This document shows positions 17,419-26,426 of a stretch of DNA of 64,000 bases, piece by piece. The translations under genes were made by a program, and so were the position numbers. The DNA is taken from assembly GCF_027451485.1 (NCBI RefSeq), contig NZ_DAIDJE010000020.1:31603-95602 (forward strand), given 5' to 3'. The notes beneath the pieces were generated by a model. It searched no databases. It saw only the letters and a program-made list of their open reading frames with translations, and was not told the DNA's origin. This DNA comes from Bradyrhizobium sp. Its GTDB lineage: Bacteria; Pseudomonadota; Alphaproteobacteria; Rhizobiales; Xanthobacteraceae. The first letter of the stretch is position 1; the number at the start of each line of letters is the position of its first letter.

Positions 17419-19353
17419 TTATTCGTCCCGCGGCTTGAGGTCGCGCTTGCCGTGATAGCCGCGCTTGGGGCGGCGCGGCGGACCGTAGCCATTGGCTTCT
17501 TCCTCATTGCGCGCCCGTGCCTCCGCGCTCCCGGTACGACGCACCAGCACGCGGCGTCCCTTGCTGTCGGCAATCAGCGCGCTCTTGCCGGCCGGCTTGA
17601 ACGGCTTCTTGCCGCGCGGCGCTTCGCCATCTTCATTTGGTATCGGCGCCTCTCCATGGCGCGGGAGATCAAAATCCGCACCCGCCAGCCTTGCAACCTT
17701 TTCACCGAGTTGCTCGCGCAGCACCCGCGTTTTGACCTCTTCAACAGCGCCTTCCGCCAATTCTGCAAGCTGGAAGGGGCCGTAGGAGATGCGGATCAGC
17801 CGGTTCACCTCAAGCCCGAGATGCGCCATGACGTTGCGCACTTCGCGGTTCTTGCCTTCGCGGATCGCAAACACCAGCCAGACATTGGCGCCCTGATCGC
17901 GCTCAAGCGTCGCCTCGATCGGTCCGTATTTGACACCGTCGACCTCCACGCCGCCTTTGAGGGCATCGAGCTGGGCCTGCGTCACCTCGCCATGGGCGCG
18001 GACGCGGTAGCGCCGCAGCCAGCCCGTATCGGGCAGTTCGAGCGCACGGGCCAGACCACCGTCATTGGTGAGCAGCAAAAGCCCTTCCGTGTTGAAGTCG
18101 AGCCGACCGACGCTGATAAGCCGCGGCAGGCCTTCCGGCAGGTTATCGAACACCGTCGGCCTGCCTTCGGGGTCGGCGTGCGTCGTCATCAGCCCGCGGG
18201 GCTTGTGATAGAGGAAAAGCCGAGTGCGCTCGCGCGGCGGCAACTGTGTGCCGTCGACGGTGACCACGTCGCTTGCGGTGACGTCGAGGGCCGGCGAGTT
18301 GATGACGCGGCCATTCACGGCAACACGGCCCTGTGTCACCATCTCCTCGGCATCGCGGCGCGAGGCCAGACCGGCACGGGCCAGTACCTTGGCGATTCGT
18401 TCGCCGGATTTTTTCGGCTTCGGCTCCTCGCGCGGCGCGCGCTTGTCAAAATCGGGCTTACGGTCGCGGTATGCGCCGCGGCCGCCAAACGCCGGACGTT
18501 TGGCAAAGACCTTGCTGTCGTCCTCATTATCCCGGCGCGGGCGGTCGTCGCTGCGGCGAAACGACCGGCTCTCGCCGCGCGGATGCTCCTGCCAATCCAG
18601 GCGTCCCTCGGCGCGCGTGCGGCGCGGACGGTCGGAGCGATCGTCACCTTCGTGCTTGTCCCAGCGCGGCCGGCTGAATTTCGGCCGCGCACCCTGCTCG
18701 CGATCGTCTCGCGATCTCGCCTCGCGCTTTTGCCACGGCTTCATTTCGCTGCGGTCGCGGCCCTCGATATCGCGCGGGCGCCTTTCGCCGCGGGGCGCAA
18801 AATCCCGGCGCGGCTTGCGATCCTCGTCGCCTCGCGTGAACTTCCGTTCGTCGAAGGCGCGTTCGGCGCGATCGCGACGCGGTGGGCGATCGCTGCGGTC
18901 AAAGTCATTGCGTTCGCCCCGCGGCCTGAACGGCCGCTTGGCCCGATCTTCGCTACCGCGCCCCTCGCGATCAAACCGCGGCCGATCCGAAAACTCTCGG
19001 CGCGGACTGTCGCCATCGTCGCGGCGCGCGGGCCGATCCTTTCGCGCAAATTCCGCCCGCTCACCGCGCGGCCTGAACGAACGGTTGCCACGGTCATCGC
19101 CACCACGGCCGTCACGTTCGAAACGCGGACGATCCGAAAAACCGCGTCGCGGACGATCGCTATCCTCCTGCCGCAGAGGTGAACGATCGCCACGGCTGGC
19201 GAACGAGCGTTTGCCGCGATCCTCCCGATTGCTAAAGTCGCGCTTGCCGGACTTCTTCTCGCCACGGCCTCCCTCGGAGAAGCGGCCCTTGCCACCCGGC
19301 TTGCGGTCGCGCCGGCCGCGGGAATCGTTGTTTTTATCGCTATCGCGAGGCAT
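17419..19353 (-). CDS. RsuA/RluB-family pseudouridine synthase with long charged N-terminal extension
   Basis: 644 residues, more than twice the size of a basic RluB. Residues 1-315 are almost wholly Arg/Asp/Glu/Gly/Ser with RGER, DRPRF and RPRGER repeats. Two near-copies of about 49 residues (about 69-117 and 118-165) show tandem duplication. An S4 RNA-binding domain follows (about 316-365), then the catalytic domain with GRLDFNTEGLLLLTNDG (catalytic Asp419) and REGKNREVRNVM. A basic tail closes the protein. The enzyme core isomerises uridine in 23S or 16S rRNA; the extension is predicted disordered and probably RNA-binding. Which rRNA position it modifies is not clear. Confidence 0.9.
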   Translation of the reverse strand: MPRDSDKNNDSRGRRDRKPGGKGRFSEGGRGEKKSGKRDFSNREDRGKRSFASRGDRSPLRQEDSDRPRRGFSDRPRFERDGRGGDDRGNRSFRPRGERAEFARKDRPARRDDGDSPRREFSDRPRFDREGRGSEDRAKRPFRPRGERNDFDRSDRPPRRDRAERAFDERKFTRGDEDRKPRRDFAPRGERRPRDIEGRDRSEMKPWQKREARSRDDREQGARPKFSRPRWDKHEGDDRSDRPRRTRAEGRLDWQEHPRGESRSFRRSDDRPRRDNEDDSKVFAKRPAFGGRGAYRDRKPDFDKRAPREEPKPKKSGERIAKVLARAGLASRRDAEEMVTQGRVAVNGRVINSPALDVTASDVVTVDGTQLPPRERTRLFLYHKPRGLMTTHADPEGRPTVFDNLPEGLPRLISVGRLDFNTEGLLLLTNDGGLARALELPDTGWLRRYRVRAHGEVTQAQLDALKGGVEVDGVKYGPIEATLERDQGANVWLVFAIREGKNREVRNVMAHLGLEVNRLIRISYGPFQLAELAEGAVEEVKTRVLREQLGEKVARLAGADFDLPRHGEAPIPNEDGEAPRGKKPFKPAGKSALIADSKGRRVLVRRTGSAEARARNEEEANGYGPPRRPKRGYHGKRDLKPRDE

Positions 19354-19414
19354 GAAGTGGGCTCATTCTGGGGTTAAAAAGCAATCGAATTCATGCGCGC
19401 TCAGAAAGACCAAG

Positions 19415-19459
19415 GCGCATTTCTCACGCAAAACCGGTATCGACTTTTGCTGAAGGCGC
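19415..19459. repeat. Intergenic palindrome (CACGCAAAACCGGTATCGACTT type)
   Basis: GCGCATTTCTCACGCAAAACCGG lies opposite CGACTTTTGCTGAAGGCGC: outer GCGC arms and an inner GCAAAA/TTTTGC pair. Similar palindromes are scattered between genes in many Rhizobiales. It lies in the 128-bp divergent gap between the pseudouridine synthase gene and tadA, 22 bp before the tadA start. Confidence 0.55.
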
Positions 19460-19481
19460 ATCTCTTAGCAGGTTTATTTCG

Positions 19482-19940
19482 ATGATACGAGGCATGTCTG
19501 CACCCTCCTTCATGGATTTGGCGCTGAAAACCGCTGAAAATGCCGGGAAAGAGGGCGAGGTCCCCATCGGGTGCGTCGTGGTCCGCGGCTGCGAGATCAT
19601 CGCAACAGCCAGCAACCGGACCCTCACTGACCGGGACCCCACCGCACACGCCGAAATTCTTGCCATCCGGCAAGCCGCCGAACTCGTCGGCACCGAGCGG
19701 CTCGTCGATTGCGACCTCTACGTCACGCTCGAGCCCTGCACAATGTGCGCGGGGGCGATTTCGTTTGCCCGGATTCGCAGGCTTTATTTCGGCGCGACTG
19801 ATCCGAAGGGCGGCGCGGTCGAATCCGGCGTGCGTTTCTTTGCGCAGCCTACCTGTCATCACGCACCGGAAATCTATTCCGCGGTCGGCGAACAGAAAGC
19901 AGCTAATCTCCTGCGGGATTTTTTCAAGGCGCGCAGGTGA
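19482..19940 (+). CDS. tadA: tRNA-specific adenosine deaminase
   Basis: 152 residues. The zinc deaminase signature is complete: DPTAHAEILAIR (zinc His and proton-shuttle Glu) and VTLEPCTMCAGAI (two zinc Cys). It converts A34 to inosine in tRNA(Arg)ACG in the cytosol and is normally essential. Either ATG 19482 or ATG 19494 could start it; neither has a strong ribosome site. The gene converges on the dehalogenase-type hydrolase gene. Confidence 0.94.
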   Translation: MIRGMSAPSFMDLALKTAENAGKEGEVPIGCVVVRGCEIIATASNRTLTDRDPTAHAEILAIRQAAELVGTERLVDCDLYVTLEPCTMCAGAISFARIRRLYFGATDPKGGAVESGVRFFAQPTCHHAPEIYSAVGEQKAANLLRDFFKARR

Positions 19941-20062
19941 TCGGCGGTCCTCCACTCCTCACTCCGGAATGGTCGCTAAGGACCATAGATCCGGCATCTC
20001 GATATTCTTTGATGTGCGAGCACGAGCTCGTGCTTCGCGCGTCCGGAACGACAGCAAAGCTG

Positions 20063-20968
20063 TCACCTGGCCAGGAAAAACTCCTGCAGCAAATTAGCGG
20101 TCACATCCGGATTTTCCTCGGTGAGGAAATGCCCGGAATCGACCGGCGAGCCCGTGATGTCAGTCGCCCACGTCTTCCAGGTGTCGAGCGGGGTCGCTGC
20201 GGCGCGCGCAATGCCGGCATCGCCCCATAGTGCCAGCATCGGGATGGTGATCTTTTTTCCTGCTTCGCGATCGGCCTTGTCGATCTCGTAATCCGCATAG
20301 GCGCCGGCCCGATAATCCTCGCACATCGCATGCACCCGCGAGGGATCGCGGAACGCCGCCAGATAGTGTTCGAGCGCACGCGGATCGATGGCGTCGAGCG
20401 TCTTCGATTTGGTTTGGCTTGCCATCTTGAACCGCAGGAAGAAATCCGGGTTGCCGCCGATCAGCGTTTCCGGCAGCGGATAGGCCTGCGCCAGAAACGT
20501 CCAGTGATAGATCTTCAGCGCATAGGGACGGTTGATCCGCTCCCAGTAATCATAAGTCGGCAGGATATCGAGCACCGCGAGCCGCGACAGCCGCCCGGGA
20601 TGGTCGAGCGCCAGCCGATAGGCGACGCGCCCGCCACGGTCATGACCGGCCAGCGCGAAGTGCACGTGGCCGAGTTGCTCCATCGCCTCGATCATGATTT
20701 GCGCCATTGCGCGTTTGGTATAGGGCGTATGATCCTTGTCGCTCTCCGGCATATCCGACCAGCCGTAGCCGGGCAGGTCGGCAATGATCAGCGTAAAACG
20801 GTCGGCCAGTTGCGGCGCGACGCGGTGCCACATCACGTGCGTTTCGGAAAAGCCGTGAAGCAGCAATAGCGGCGGCCCCTTGCCGCCGACTCGGGCAAAG
20901 ATGCGGCCGGATTTCGTGTTGATCCATTCGGAGCCGAAGCCGGGAAACAGGTCGGCCAGATCTGGCAT
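20063..20968 (-). CDS. Fluoroacetate dehalogenase-type alpha/beta hydrolase
   Basis: 301 residues. Compared from memory with Rhodopseudomonas fluoroacetate dehalogenase RPA1163, the functional residues fall at the same numbers. These are nucleophile Asp110 in [12 protein letters not shown], carboxylate-binding Arg111 and Arg114, Asp134 and His280 completing the triad, and halide-pocket His155, Trp156 (IYHWTFLAQ) and Tyr219 (CEDYR). One channel position differs: KMASQTK has Gln185 where RPA1163 has Trp185. The family displaces fluoride or other halide from 2-haloacetates via an Asp ester. An epoxide-hydrolase role is less likely. The gene lies 33 bp upstream of purD on the same strand; no regulator is adjacent. 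Confidence 0.85.
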   Translation of the reverse strand: MPDLADLFPGFGSEWINTKSGRIFARVGGKGPPLLLLHGFSETHVMWHRVAPQLADRFTLIIADLPGYGWSDMPESDKDHTPYTKRAMAQIMIEAMEQLGHVHFALAGHDRGGRVAYRLALDHPGRLSRLAVLDILPTYDYWERINRPYALKIYHWTFLAQAYPLPETLIGGNPDFFLRFKMASQTKSKTLDAIDPRALEHYLAAFRDPSRVHAMCEDYRAGAYADYEIDKADREAGKKITIPMLALWGDAGIARAAATPLDTWKTWATDITGSPVDSGHFLTEENPDVTANLLQEFFLAR

Positions 20969-21001
20969 CGTCGATCACTCCACGTTGGACAGGCTCGAAA
21001 G

Positions 21002-22285
21002 CTATTTCCGGGCTTCTTCCTGTTCGACCGCCTGCCAGCCGATATCGCGCCGGCAAAAACCGTCCGCCCATCTGATCCGGTCGATCGCGGCGTAGGCGCG
21101 CCTGCGCGCCTCTACCACGGTGCTAGCCGAGGCGCAGATGTTGAGCACGCGGCCGCCATTGGCGAGAATGACGCCGTCCTTGTTCATTGTACCGGCCTGG
21201 AAGATTTGGACGCCCTCGATTTGCGCCGCCTGTTCCAGCCCCTCGATGCGTGTTCCCTTGGCGTAGTCGCCCGGATATCCCTTCGCGGCCATCACCACCG
21301 TCAAGGCGAATTGAGGGTACCAGCGCAGATCGAAATGCTTCAGTCCGCCATCGCAGGCGGCCAGCATCGCGGGAACGAGGTCCGACATCATTCGCAACAT
21401 CAGGACCTGGCATTCGGGGTCGCCGAAGCGCACGTTGTATTCAAACAGCTTGGGCCCGTCCGCGGTCAGCATCACGCCGGCATAGAGCACTCCCCGAAAC
21501 GGCGTGCCGCGCGCCTTCATGCCGGCCACCGTAGGCCCGATGATTCTTGCCATGATCTGATCGTGAATGGCGGGCGTAACAAATGGCGTCGGCGAATAGG
21601 CCCCCATGCCGCCGGTATTCGGGCCCTGATCGCGGTCGAACACGCGCTTGTGGTCCTGCGCGGAAGCAAGCGGGATCGCGGTCTCGCCGTCGCAGAGCGC
21701 GAAGAAACTGATCTCGCGGCCTTCGAGATATTCTTCGATCACGACCTCGGCACCCGCCGTGCCAAAGGCGCCATCGAACATCATGGCGATCGCGGCTTCC
21801 GCCTCGGCAAGCGTCCTCGCCACCACCACGCCCTTGCCGGCCGCAAGCCCGTCCGCCTTGACAACGATCGGCGCACCTTGCCCGCGTAGATAAGCGAGCG
21901 CGTCACCCGCATTGTTGAAACGGCTATAGGCGCCGGTCGGAATGTTGAATTCGGTGCAGAGATCCTTGGTGAACCCTTTGGACCCCTCGAGGCGCGCCGC
22001 CTGCTTGCTGGGCCCGAACGCCTTGATGCCGGCGCCCGAAAGATCGTCGACGATGCCGGCCGCAAGCGGCGTTTCCGGCCCGACCACGACCAGGTCGACC
22101 TGGTTGCGCCGGCAAAACGCAATGACCGCCGCATGGTCGGCGACATCGAGCGCGATGCACTCGGCTTCGCGCGCGATGCCGGCGTTGCCGGGGGCGCACC
22201 AGAGTTTGGTCAGCAGTGGTGAGGCCGCGATCTTCCACGCAAGAGCGTGTTCCCGGCCGCCGGAACCGAGCAGAAGGATTTTCAT
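21002..22285 (-). CDS. purD: Phosphoribosylamine-glycine ligase
   Basis: 427 residues, standard PurD length. It begins [19 protein letters not shown], followed by PGNAGIA, the ATP-grasp loop [11 protein letters not shown], and [13 protein letters not shown]. It makes glycinamide ribonucleotide, the second step of purine synthesis. A longer frame reaches 22510, but the ATG at 22285 gives the universal N-terminus. The gene is divergent from xseA across about 215 bp, with no recognised PurR-type site. Confidence 0.97.
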   Translation of the reverse strand: MKILLLGSGGREHALAWKIAASPLLTKLWCAPGNAGIAREAECIALDVADHAAVIAFCRRNQVDLVVVGPETPLAAGIVDDLSGAGIKAFGPSKQAARLEGSKGFTKDLCTEFNIPTGAYSRFNNAGDALAYLRGQGAPIVVKADGLAAGKGVVVARTLAEAEAAIAMMFDGAFGTAGAEVVIEEYLEGREISFFALCDGETAIPLASAQDHKRVFDRDQGPNTGGMGAYSPTPFVTPAIHDQIMARIIGPTVAGMKARGTPFRGVLYAGVMLTADGPKLFEYNVRFGDPECQVLMLRMMSDLVPAMLAACDGGLKHFDLRWYPQFALTVVMAAKGYPGDYAKGTRIEGLEQAAQIEGVQIFQAGTMNKDGVILANGGRVLNICASASTVVEARRRAYAAIDRIRWADGFCRRDIGWQAVEQEEARK

Positions 22286-22500
22286 GAGAACGCCAATGAG
22301 CACCCGCGCAATGTTTCTGTCGGTGGCATAAAACTCCCGTCCGCCGCAAGGGGCCATCCCGTGCAAATCGGCCTTTTCCCCCCAGCGGCCCGGCGAATAT
22401 ATGTTACTCGGAGCATCCGGGCGCATAAGACCGGGTTGGCGGTCCGGGACGAAACTCCTTAGATTTGGCCGAATGCGAAACCCCGAATCGATTGTTCGAT

Positions 22501-24114
22501 ATGGCTGCAACGGACGCCCTGATCAACGCACCTGAATTCACGGTGACAGAACTGTCATCCGCGTTGCGGCGGACGGTGGAGGACGCCTACGGCCATGTCC
22601 GGCTCCGCGGCGAGATCACCGGCTTCCGCGGCGCCCACGCCTCCGGCCACTGCTATTTCGCGTTGAAGGACGACGGCGCCAAGATCGAGGCCGTGATCTG
22701 GAAAGGCACCCATTACCGGATGCGCTTCAAGCCGCAGGAGGGGCTTGAGGTCATCGCCACCGGCAAGCTCACGACCTATCCGGGCTCCTCGAAATACCAG
22801 ATCGTCATCGAAGCGCTCGAGCCTGCGGGCATCGGCGCACTGATGGCGCTGATGGAGGAGCGCAAGAAGAAGCTTGCCGCCGAAGGCCTTTTCAGCGAAG
22901 CGCGCAAGCAGCTCTTGCCGTGGCTGCCTGAAGTGATCGGCGTGGTCACCTCGCCGACCGGCGCTGTGATCCGCGACATCCTGCATCGGCTGGAAGACCG
23001 CTTTCCTCGAAGGGTGCTGGTGTGGCCGGTGCGCGTGCAGGGCGAAGGTTCGGCTGAACAGGTCGCGAATGCGATCCGCGGCTTCAATGCATTGCCCGAA
23101 GGCGGCCGGATTCCGCGGCCCGATCTCCTGATCGTGGCGCGCGGCGGCGGATCGCTGGAAGATCTCTGGTCGTTCAACGAGGAGATCGTCGTCCGCGCTG
23201 CTGCCGACAGCATGATCCCGCTGATTTCCGCCGTTGGTCACGAAACCGACGTCACGCTGATCGATTTTGCCGCTGACAAGCGCGCGCCTACACCGACCGC
23301 GGCGGCGGAAATGGCCGTTCCAGTACGAAGCGAGCTGTTGCTCGAAGTGGCCTCGCTGGCGCGGCGCTCGATGCTGTGCTGGCAGCGCGGCGCGGAAATG
23401 CGCCGCAACGAATTGCGGGCCGCGGCGCGCGCTTTGCCTGGCTTGAGCGAACTCCTCGCCATTCCGCGGCAACGGCTGGACAGCGCCGCTGCCGCCCTGC
23501 CCCGCGGACTGAAGGCCAACACACATGCGCACTTCCGCCATTTTGCAAGCCTTGGTGCGCGGCTGACCATGCGCGTGCTGCGGGCACAACTGGCGCACGC
23601 GCGACAGCGTCTGACCGGATCCGGCGAGCGGCTGACGCATTCGACAGGAAGCCTGCTGCGGAACCGCAACGATCGCTTCAGCGGGCTCGCGATCCGGCTG
23701 AAGGCTTCGAAGCTGTCCAATGCGCAGGCGCAACGCCAGGCGACCGCCGCAAATCGCGAACGCGTGCTGCGATTGACGGAACGTGCACGCCGCGCGCTGG
23801 CAACCTCGACGCAGCGGCTGGCGGCGCGGGTAGCCCACAGCGGACAGCTCTTGAACGCGCTCTCCTATCGCGGCGTACTGGCGCGGGGCTTCGCGCTGGT
23901 CCGCGACGAGACAGGCTATCCGCTGCATGCCGCGGCCGAGGTTGGATCGGGCACGCGCATGAGCATCGAATTCGCCGACGGACGTGTCGCAGTCACCTCG
24001 GACGAAGGCCGCACGGCGCCGACATCGTCATCGCCGAAGCCAGCGCAGCGCGAGGCGAGGCCCGCAACGCCCAGGCGCGTCGCGAAGCCGGTCGATCAGG
24101 GGAGCCTGTTCTAG
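22501..24114 (+). CDS. xseA: Exodeoxyribonuclease VII large subunit
   Basis: 537 residues. An N-terminal OB fold ([30 protein letters not shown]) is followed by the catalytic core with [17 protein letters not shown] and the hallmark [16 protein letters not shown]. Then come [28 protein letters not shown] and a long helical region. A C-terminal Pro/Ala/Arg linker ends DQGSLF. With XseB it degrades single-stranded DNA to oligonucleotides. ATG 22501 is preferred over a TTG at 22465 since it opens just before the OB fold. Confidence 0.96.
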   Translation: MAATDALINAPEFTVTELSSALRRTVEDAYGHVRLRGEITGFRGAHASGHCYFALKDDGAKIEAVIWKGTHYRMRFKPQEGLEVIATGKLTTYPGSSKYQIVIEALEPAGIGALMALMEERKKKLAAEGLFSEARKQLLPWLPEVIGVVTSPTGAVIRDILHRLEDRFPRRVLVWPVRVQGEGSAEQVANAIRGFNALPEGGRIPRPDLLIVARGGGSLEDLWSFNEEIVVRAAADSMIPLISAVGHETDVTLIDFAADKRAPTPTAAAEMAVPVRSELLLEVASLARRSMLCWQRGAEMRRNELRAAARALPGLSELLAIPRQRLDSAAAALPRGLKANTHAHFRHFASLGARLTMRVLRAQLAHARQRLTGSGERLTHSTGSLLRNRNDRFSGLAIRLKASKLSNAQAQRQATAANRERVLRLTERARRALATSTQRLAARVAHSGQLLNALSYRGVLARGFALVRDETGYPLHAAAEVGSGTRMSIEFADGRVAVTSDEGRTAPTSSSPKPAQREARPATPRRVAKPVDQGSLF

Positions 24115-24146
24115 TCGCGTTTCGAAAAAAAGCATGCCCTCGGGCT

Positions 24147-24971
24147 TTATCGCGCCAGCCACTCGGCGACGCGCCTTTGCGAATCGGCGCGCGCTTCGGC
24201 ATCGGTTCCGACGTGACCCTTTTCGGGGTCGCCCCCGTCCGTGTTTTCAAGCGGCAGGTTGGGGCGATCGAAATCGTGGTAAGCGCGGGGATAGACCACG
24301 ATCCGCGTCAGCGCGCTGCGGCCGTGGGCGCCCTCGACCATCTGGCGGCAGGCCGGCGGCGAGCTGACGTCGTCGTTGGCGCCGATCAGAACCAGCGTCG
24401 GAACGCGCGCACTCCAGCCGAGTCGCGACGACAAGCGGCAATCGGGATAGAAGGCGACGGCCGAACGGAAGTCCGGCTCGGCGTGGTGCAGCCACAATTG
24501 CGGGCGAACGGCCCACAACAGCGCGTTGGCGCCGTTGGCCCAGCCCAACAGGCTGATGCGATTATGCGCGACCCAGCTTTGCTGCATCAGCCATTGCCGT
24601 GCCGCGAGGATATCGGCCACCCGCTCGCGGCGGGCGGTAATCCTGCGTATCTTGACGTGACACTGCGGACCGAGTTCGCGCGAACCGTAGCTGTCGGGAA
24701 ACAAGACAGCCTTGCCTTCCTCAAGCAATTGCTCGGCCCAGTCGCGGTAGCGCACCAGGACCGGCTCTGAACGTCCACCCAGCCCGCCGCATCCATGCAG
24801 CGCGATCACGGCCGGAAACGGACCCACCCCGATCGGCTTGAACAGCTGCGCGTGCAGCACCGTCGCCCCGGCAGGAATTTCGATCGGCTGCGGCACAGGC
24901 AGCTGCGCCGCGCGCGCGGACCACGTCCCGGCGATAAAAGCGGCGGCAATGACAATCGATGGCAAACGCAT
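24147..24971 (-). CDS. Exported dienelactone-hydrolase-like protein lacking the nucleophile
   Basis: 274 residues with a signal peptide (about 1-22, ending SARAA). The alpha/beta-hydrolase fold shows the oxyanion strand AVIALHGCGGLGG, acid residues in GANDDVS (Asp200/201) and the His in YHDFD (His232). The nucleophile elbow, however, reads G-W-A145-N-G, with a GCC codon where family members have Ser or Cys. If the elbow is assigned correctly, classic hydrolysis is lost. It may be a binding protein, or use another residue. It converges on xseA with a 32-bp gap and is divergent from the DUF2093 gene. Confidence 0.75.
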   Translation of the reverse strand: MRLPSIVIAAAFIAGTWSARAAQLPVPQPIEIPAGATVLHAQLFKPIGVGPFPAVIALHGCGGLGGRSEPVLVRYRDWAEQLLEEGKAVLFPDSYGSRELGPQCHVKIRRITARRERVADILAARQWLMQQSWVAHNRISLLGWANGANALLWAVRPQLWLHHAEPDFRSAVAFYPDCRLSSRLGWSARVPTLVLIGANDDVSSPPACRQMVEGAHGRSALTRIVVYPRAYHDFDRPNLPLENTDGGDPEKGHVGTDAEARADSQRRVAEWLAR

Positions 24972-25173
24972 GATTTCCGGATCGAGACGGGGTTTGGCGA
25001 TCCATTCGGACGTTTCGCGTCCCATTTCAGGAATGCTCTGAAAAGCTAACATGCACCAGACATCAGATTCATCACAAATCGGTGGGTTTGACCTGCGGAC
25101 ATGCCAACCTATCTATGCTAGTAAATTGATGGTCGCTTGACCGGCGACGGAAGACCTTCGGAGAGCTTTTCAG

Positions 25174-25395
25174 GTGCTCAACAAATCCGGCCCGCCGGGT
25201 CACGGCGAAGCTCAGCTGCAATATCTGGACGGCGATTTTCGCGTGATCTCGCCGGGGACCTACGTGCGTTGTGCCGTGACGGACGTGCGGATTCCGCTGG
25301 ACGAACTCAAATATTGGAGCGTCGATTTGCAGGAGGCTTATGCGCAGCCCACGGCGGTGCTCCAGCGGCACTTTCCGGCCGCGCTGAAAACCTAA
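25174..25395 (+). CDS. DUF2093 family small protein
   Basis: 73 residues, GTG start with GGAGAG 8 bp upstream. The core QYLDGDFRVISPGTYVRCAVT and IPLDELKYWSVDLQEAY is characteristic of the alphaproteobacterial DUF2093 family, of unknown function. It usually lies near xseA and lpxK, as here. It has no membrane segment or signal peptide. It converges on lpxK, whose stop is 5 bp away. Confidence 0.85.
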   Translation: MLNKSGPPGHGEAQLQYLDGDFRVISPGTYVRCAVTDVRIPLDELKYWSVDLQEAYAQPTAVLQRHFPAALKT

Positions 25396-25400
25396 AGCGG

Positions 25401-26426
25401 TCAGCTTTTTCGAAATTGCCGATCCCGCGCGCGAAACAGCCGGTCGGACACGAACTTGCGCACCGCCTCGGCGCCGTCGAATTCGAGCTTCACCGGAAAC
25501 GGCACAATGCCTTGGGCCCATGGCGGCAATTTCCCGCCGACCCCAAGCCGCGCCAGATCCTTTTCAGTGGTCACCAGCGCCCAGCCATTGCGCCTCGCCT
25601 CCAAAACCAGCGGCTCGATCTCGCTTTGCGTGAAGGGATGGTGATCGGCAAAGACGCGCTCCCTTATGACCTCAACGCCGTAACCGCGCAGCGTCCGGAA
25701 GAAGCGACCGGGATCGCCGATCCCGGCAAATGCCAGGGCGCGTTGGCCGCGCAACCGGGAGGCAGTGGCATCGTCGGCTTTCAGGTGCGCCGTCAATACG
25801 GGTTTGTCCTGGGCTGACACCCGGGCGGCAATGGCGGCGGCCGCGTTGCCTTCCCCGATCAGGATCAACGCGTCCGTGCGGTCGATCTGCGGCGGCAACG
25901 GGGCCCGCAACGGGCCTGCCGGGAAAACCTTCACATTGCCGAGCCCGCGATTGGCATCAATGACGATCAGCGCGACATCCTTGGCAATCGCCGGATTCTG
26001 AAAACCGTCGTCCATCACGATCACGGTCGCAGCCTTCGACCTGGCGAGGGCGAGACCCTCGATGCGCTCACGCGCGACCGCGACCGGAACGGTCCGCGCC
26101 ATCATCGACGGCTCGTCGCCGACATCACTTGCCTGATGACGTTCGGGATCGACCATGACGGGCCCCCGCAGCCGCCCACCATAGCCGCGACTAAGCACGA
26201 CCGGCGTCTCGCCGAGATCGCGCAGCAGGCTGACCAGGGCCAGGACGGTCGGCGTCTTGCCGGCGCCGCCCAGGTGATAGTTGCCGACGCAGAACACGGG
26301 AATGCCGGCGTCAAAGCCCTTGCGCTGCAAACGGCGGCTGGCGACCGCGCCATAGGCGGCCGCGAGCGGCGACAGCAGCAGCGACATCAAGGATGGTGGC
26401 CGGTACCAAAAGGCCGGCTCACGCAT
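25401..26426 (-). CDS. lpxK: Tetraacyldisaccharide 4'-kinase
   Basis: 341 residues. An N-terminal hydrophobic segment (about 10-30) anchors it to the inner membrane. The P-loop is GNYHLGGAGKTPT, and VVLSRGYGGR plus VIVMDDGFQNP are standard LpxK motifs. It phosphorylates the 4' position of the lipid A disaccharide. The start ATG at 26426 overlaps the waaA stop by 8 bp, so the gene is translationally coupled. A longer frame to 26576 would run inside waaA. Confidence 0.96.
   Translation of the reverse strand: MREPAFWYRPPSLMSLLLSPLAAAYGAVASRRLQRKGFDAGIPVFCVGNYHLGGAGKTPTVLALVSLLRDLGETPVVLSRGYGGRLRGPVMVDPERHQASDVGDEPSMMARTVPVAVARERIEGLALARSKAATVIVMDDGFQNPAIAKDVALIVIDANRGLGNVKVFPAGPLRAPLPPQIDRTDALILIGEGNAAAAIAARVSAQDKPVLTAHLKADDATASRLRGQRALAFAGIGDPGRFFRTLRGYGVEVIRERVFADHHPFTQSEIEPLVLEARRNGWALVTTEKDLARLGVGGKLPPWAQGIVPFPVKLEFDGAEAVRKFVSDRLFRARDRQFRKS

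Noticed and set aside
18224..19453. Plus-strand frame of 409 codons rich in Arg/Ser over the pseudouridine synthase tail.
   Set aside because: It mirrors the charged repeat on the opposite strand; the minus frame continues into a recognisable S4 and catalytic domain.
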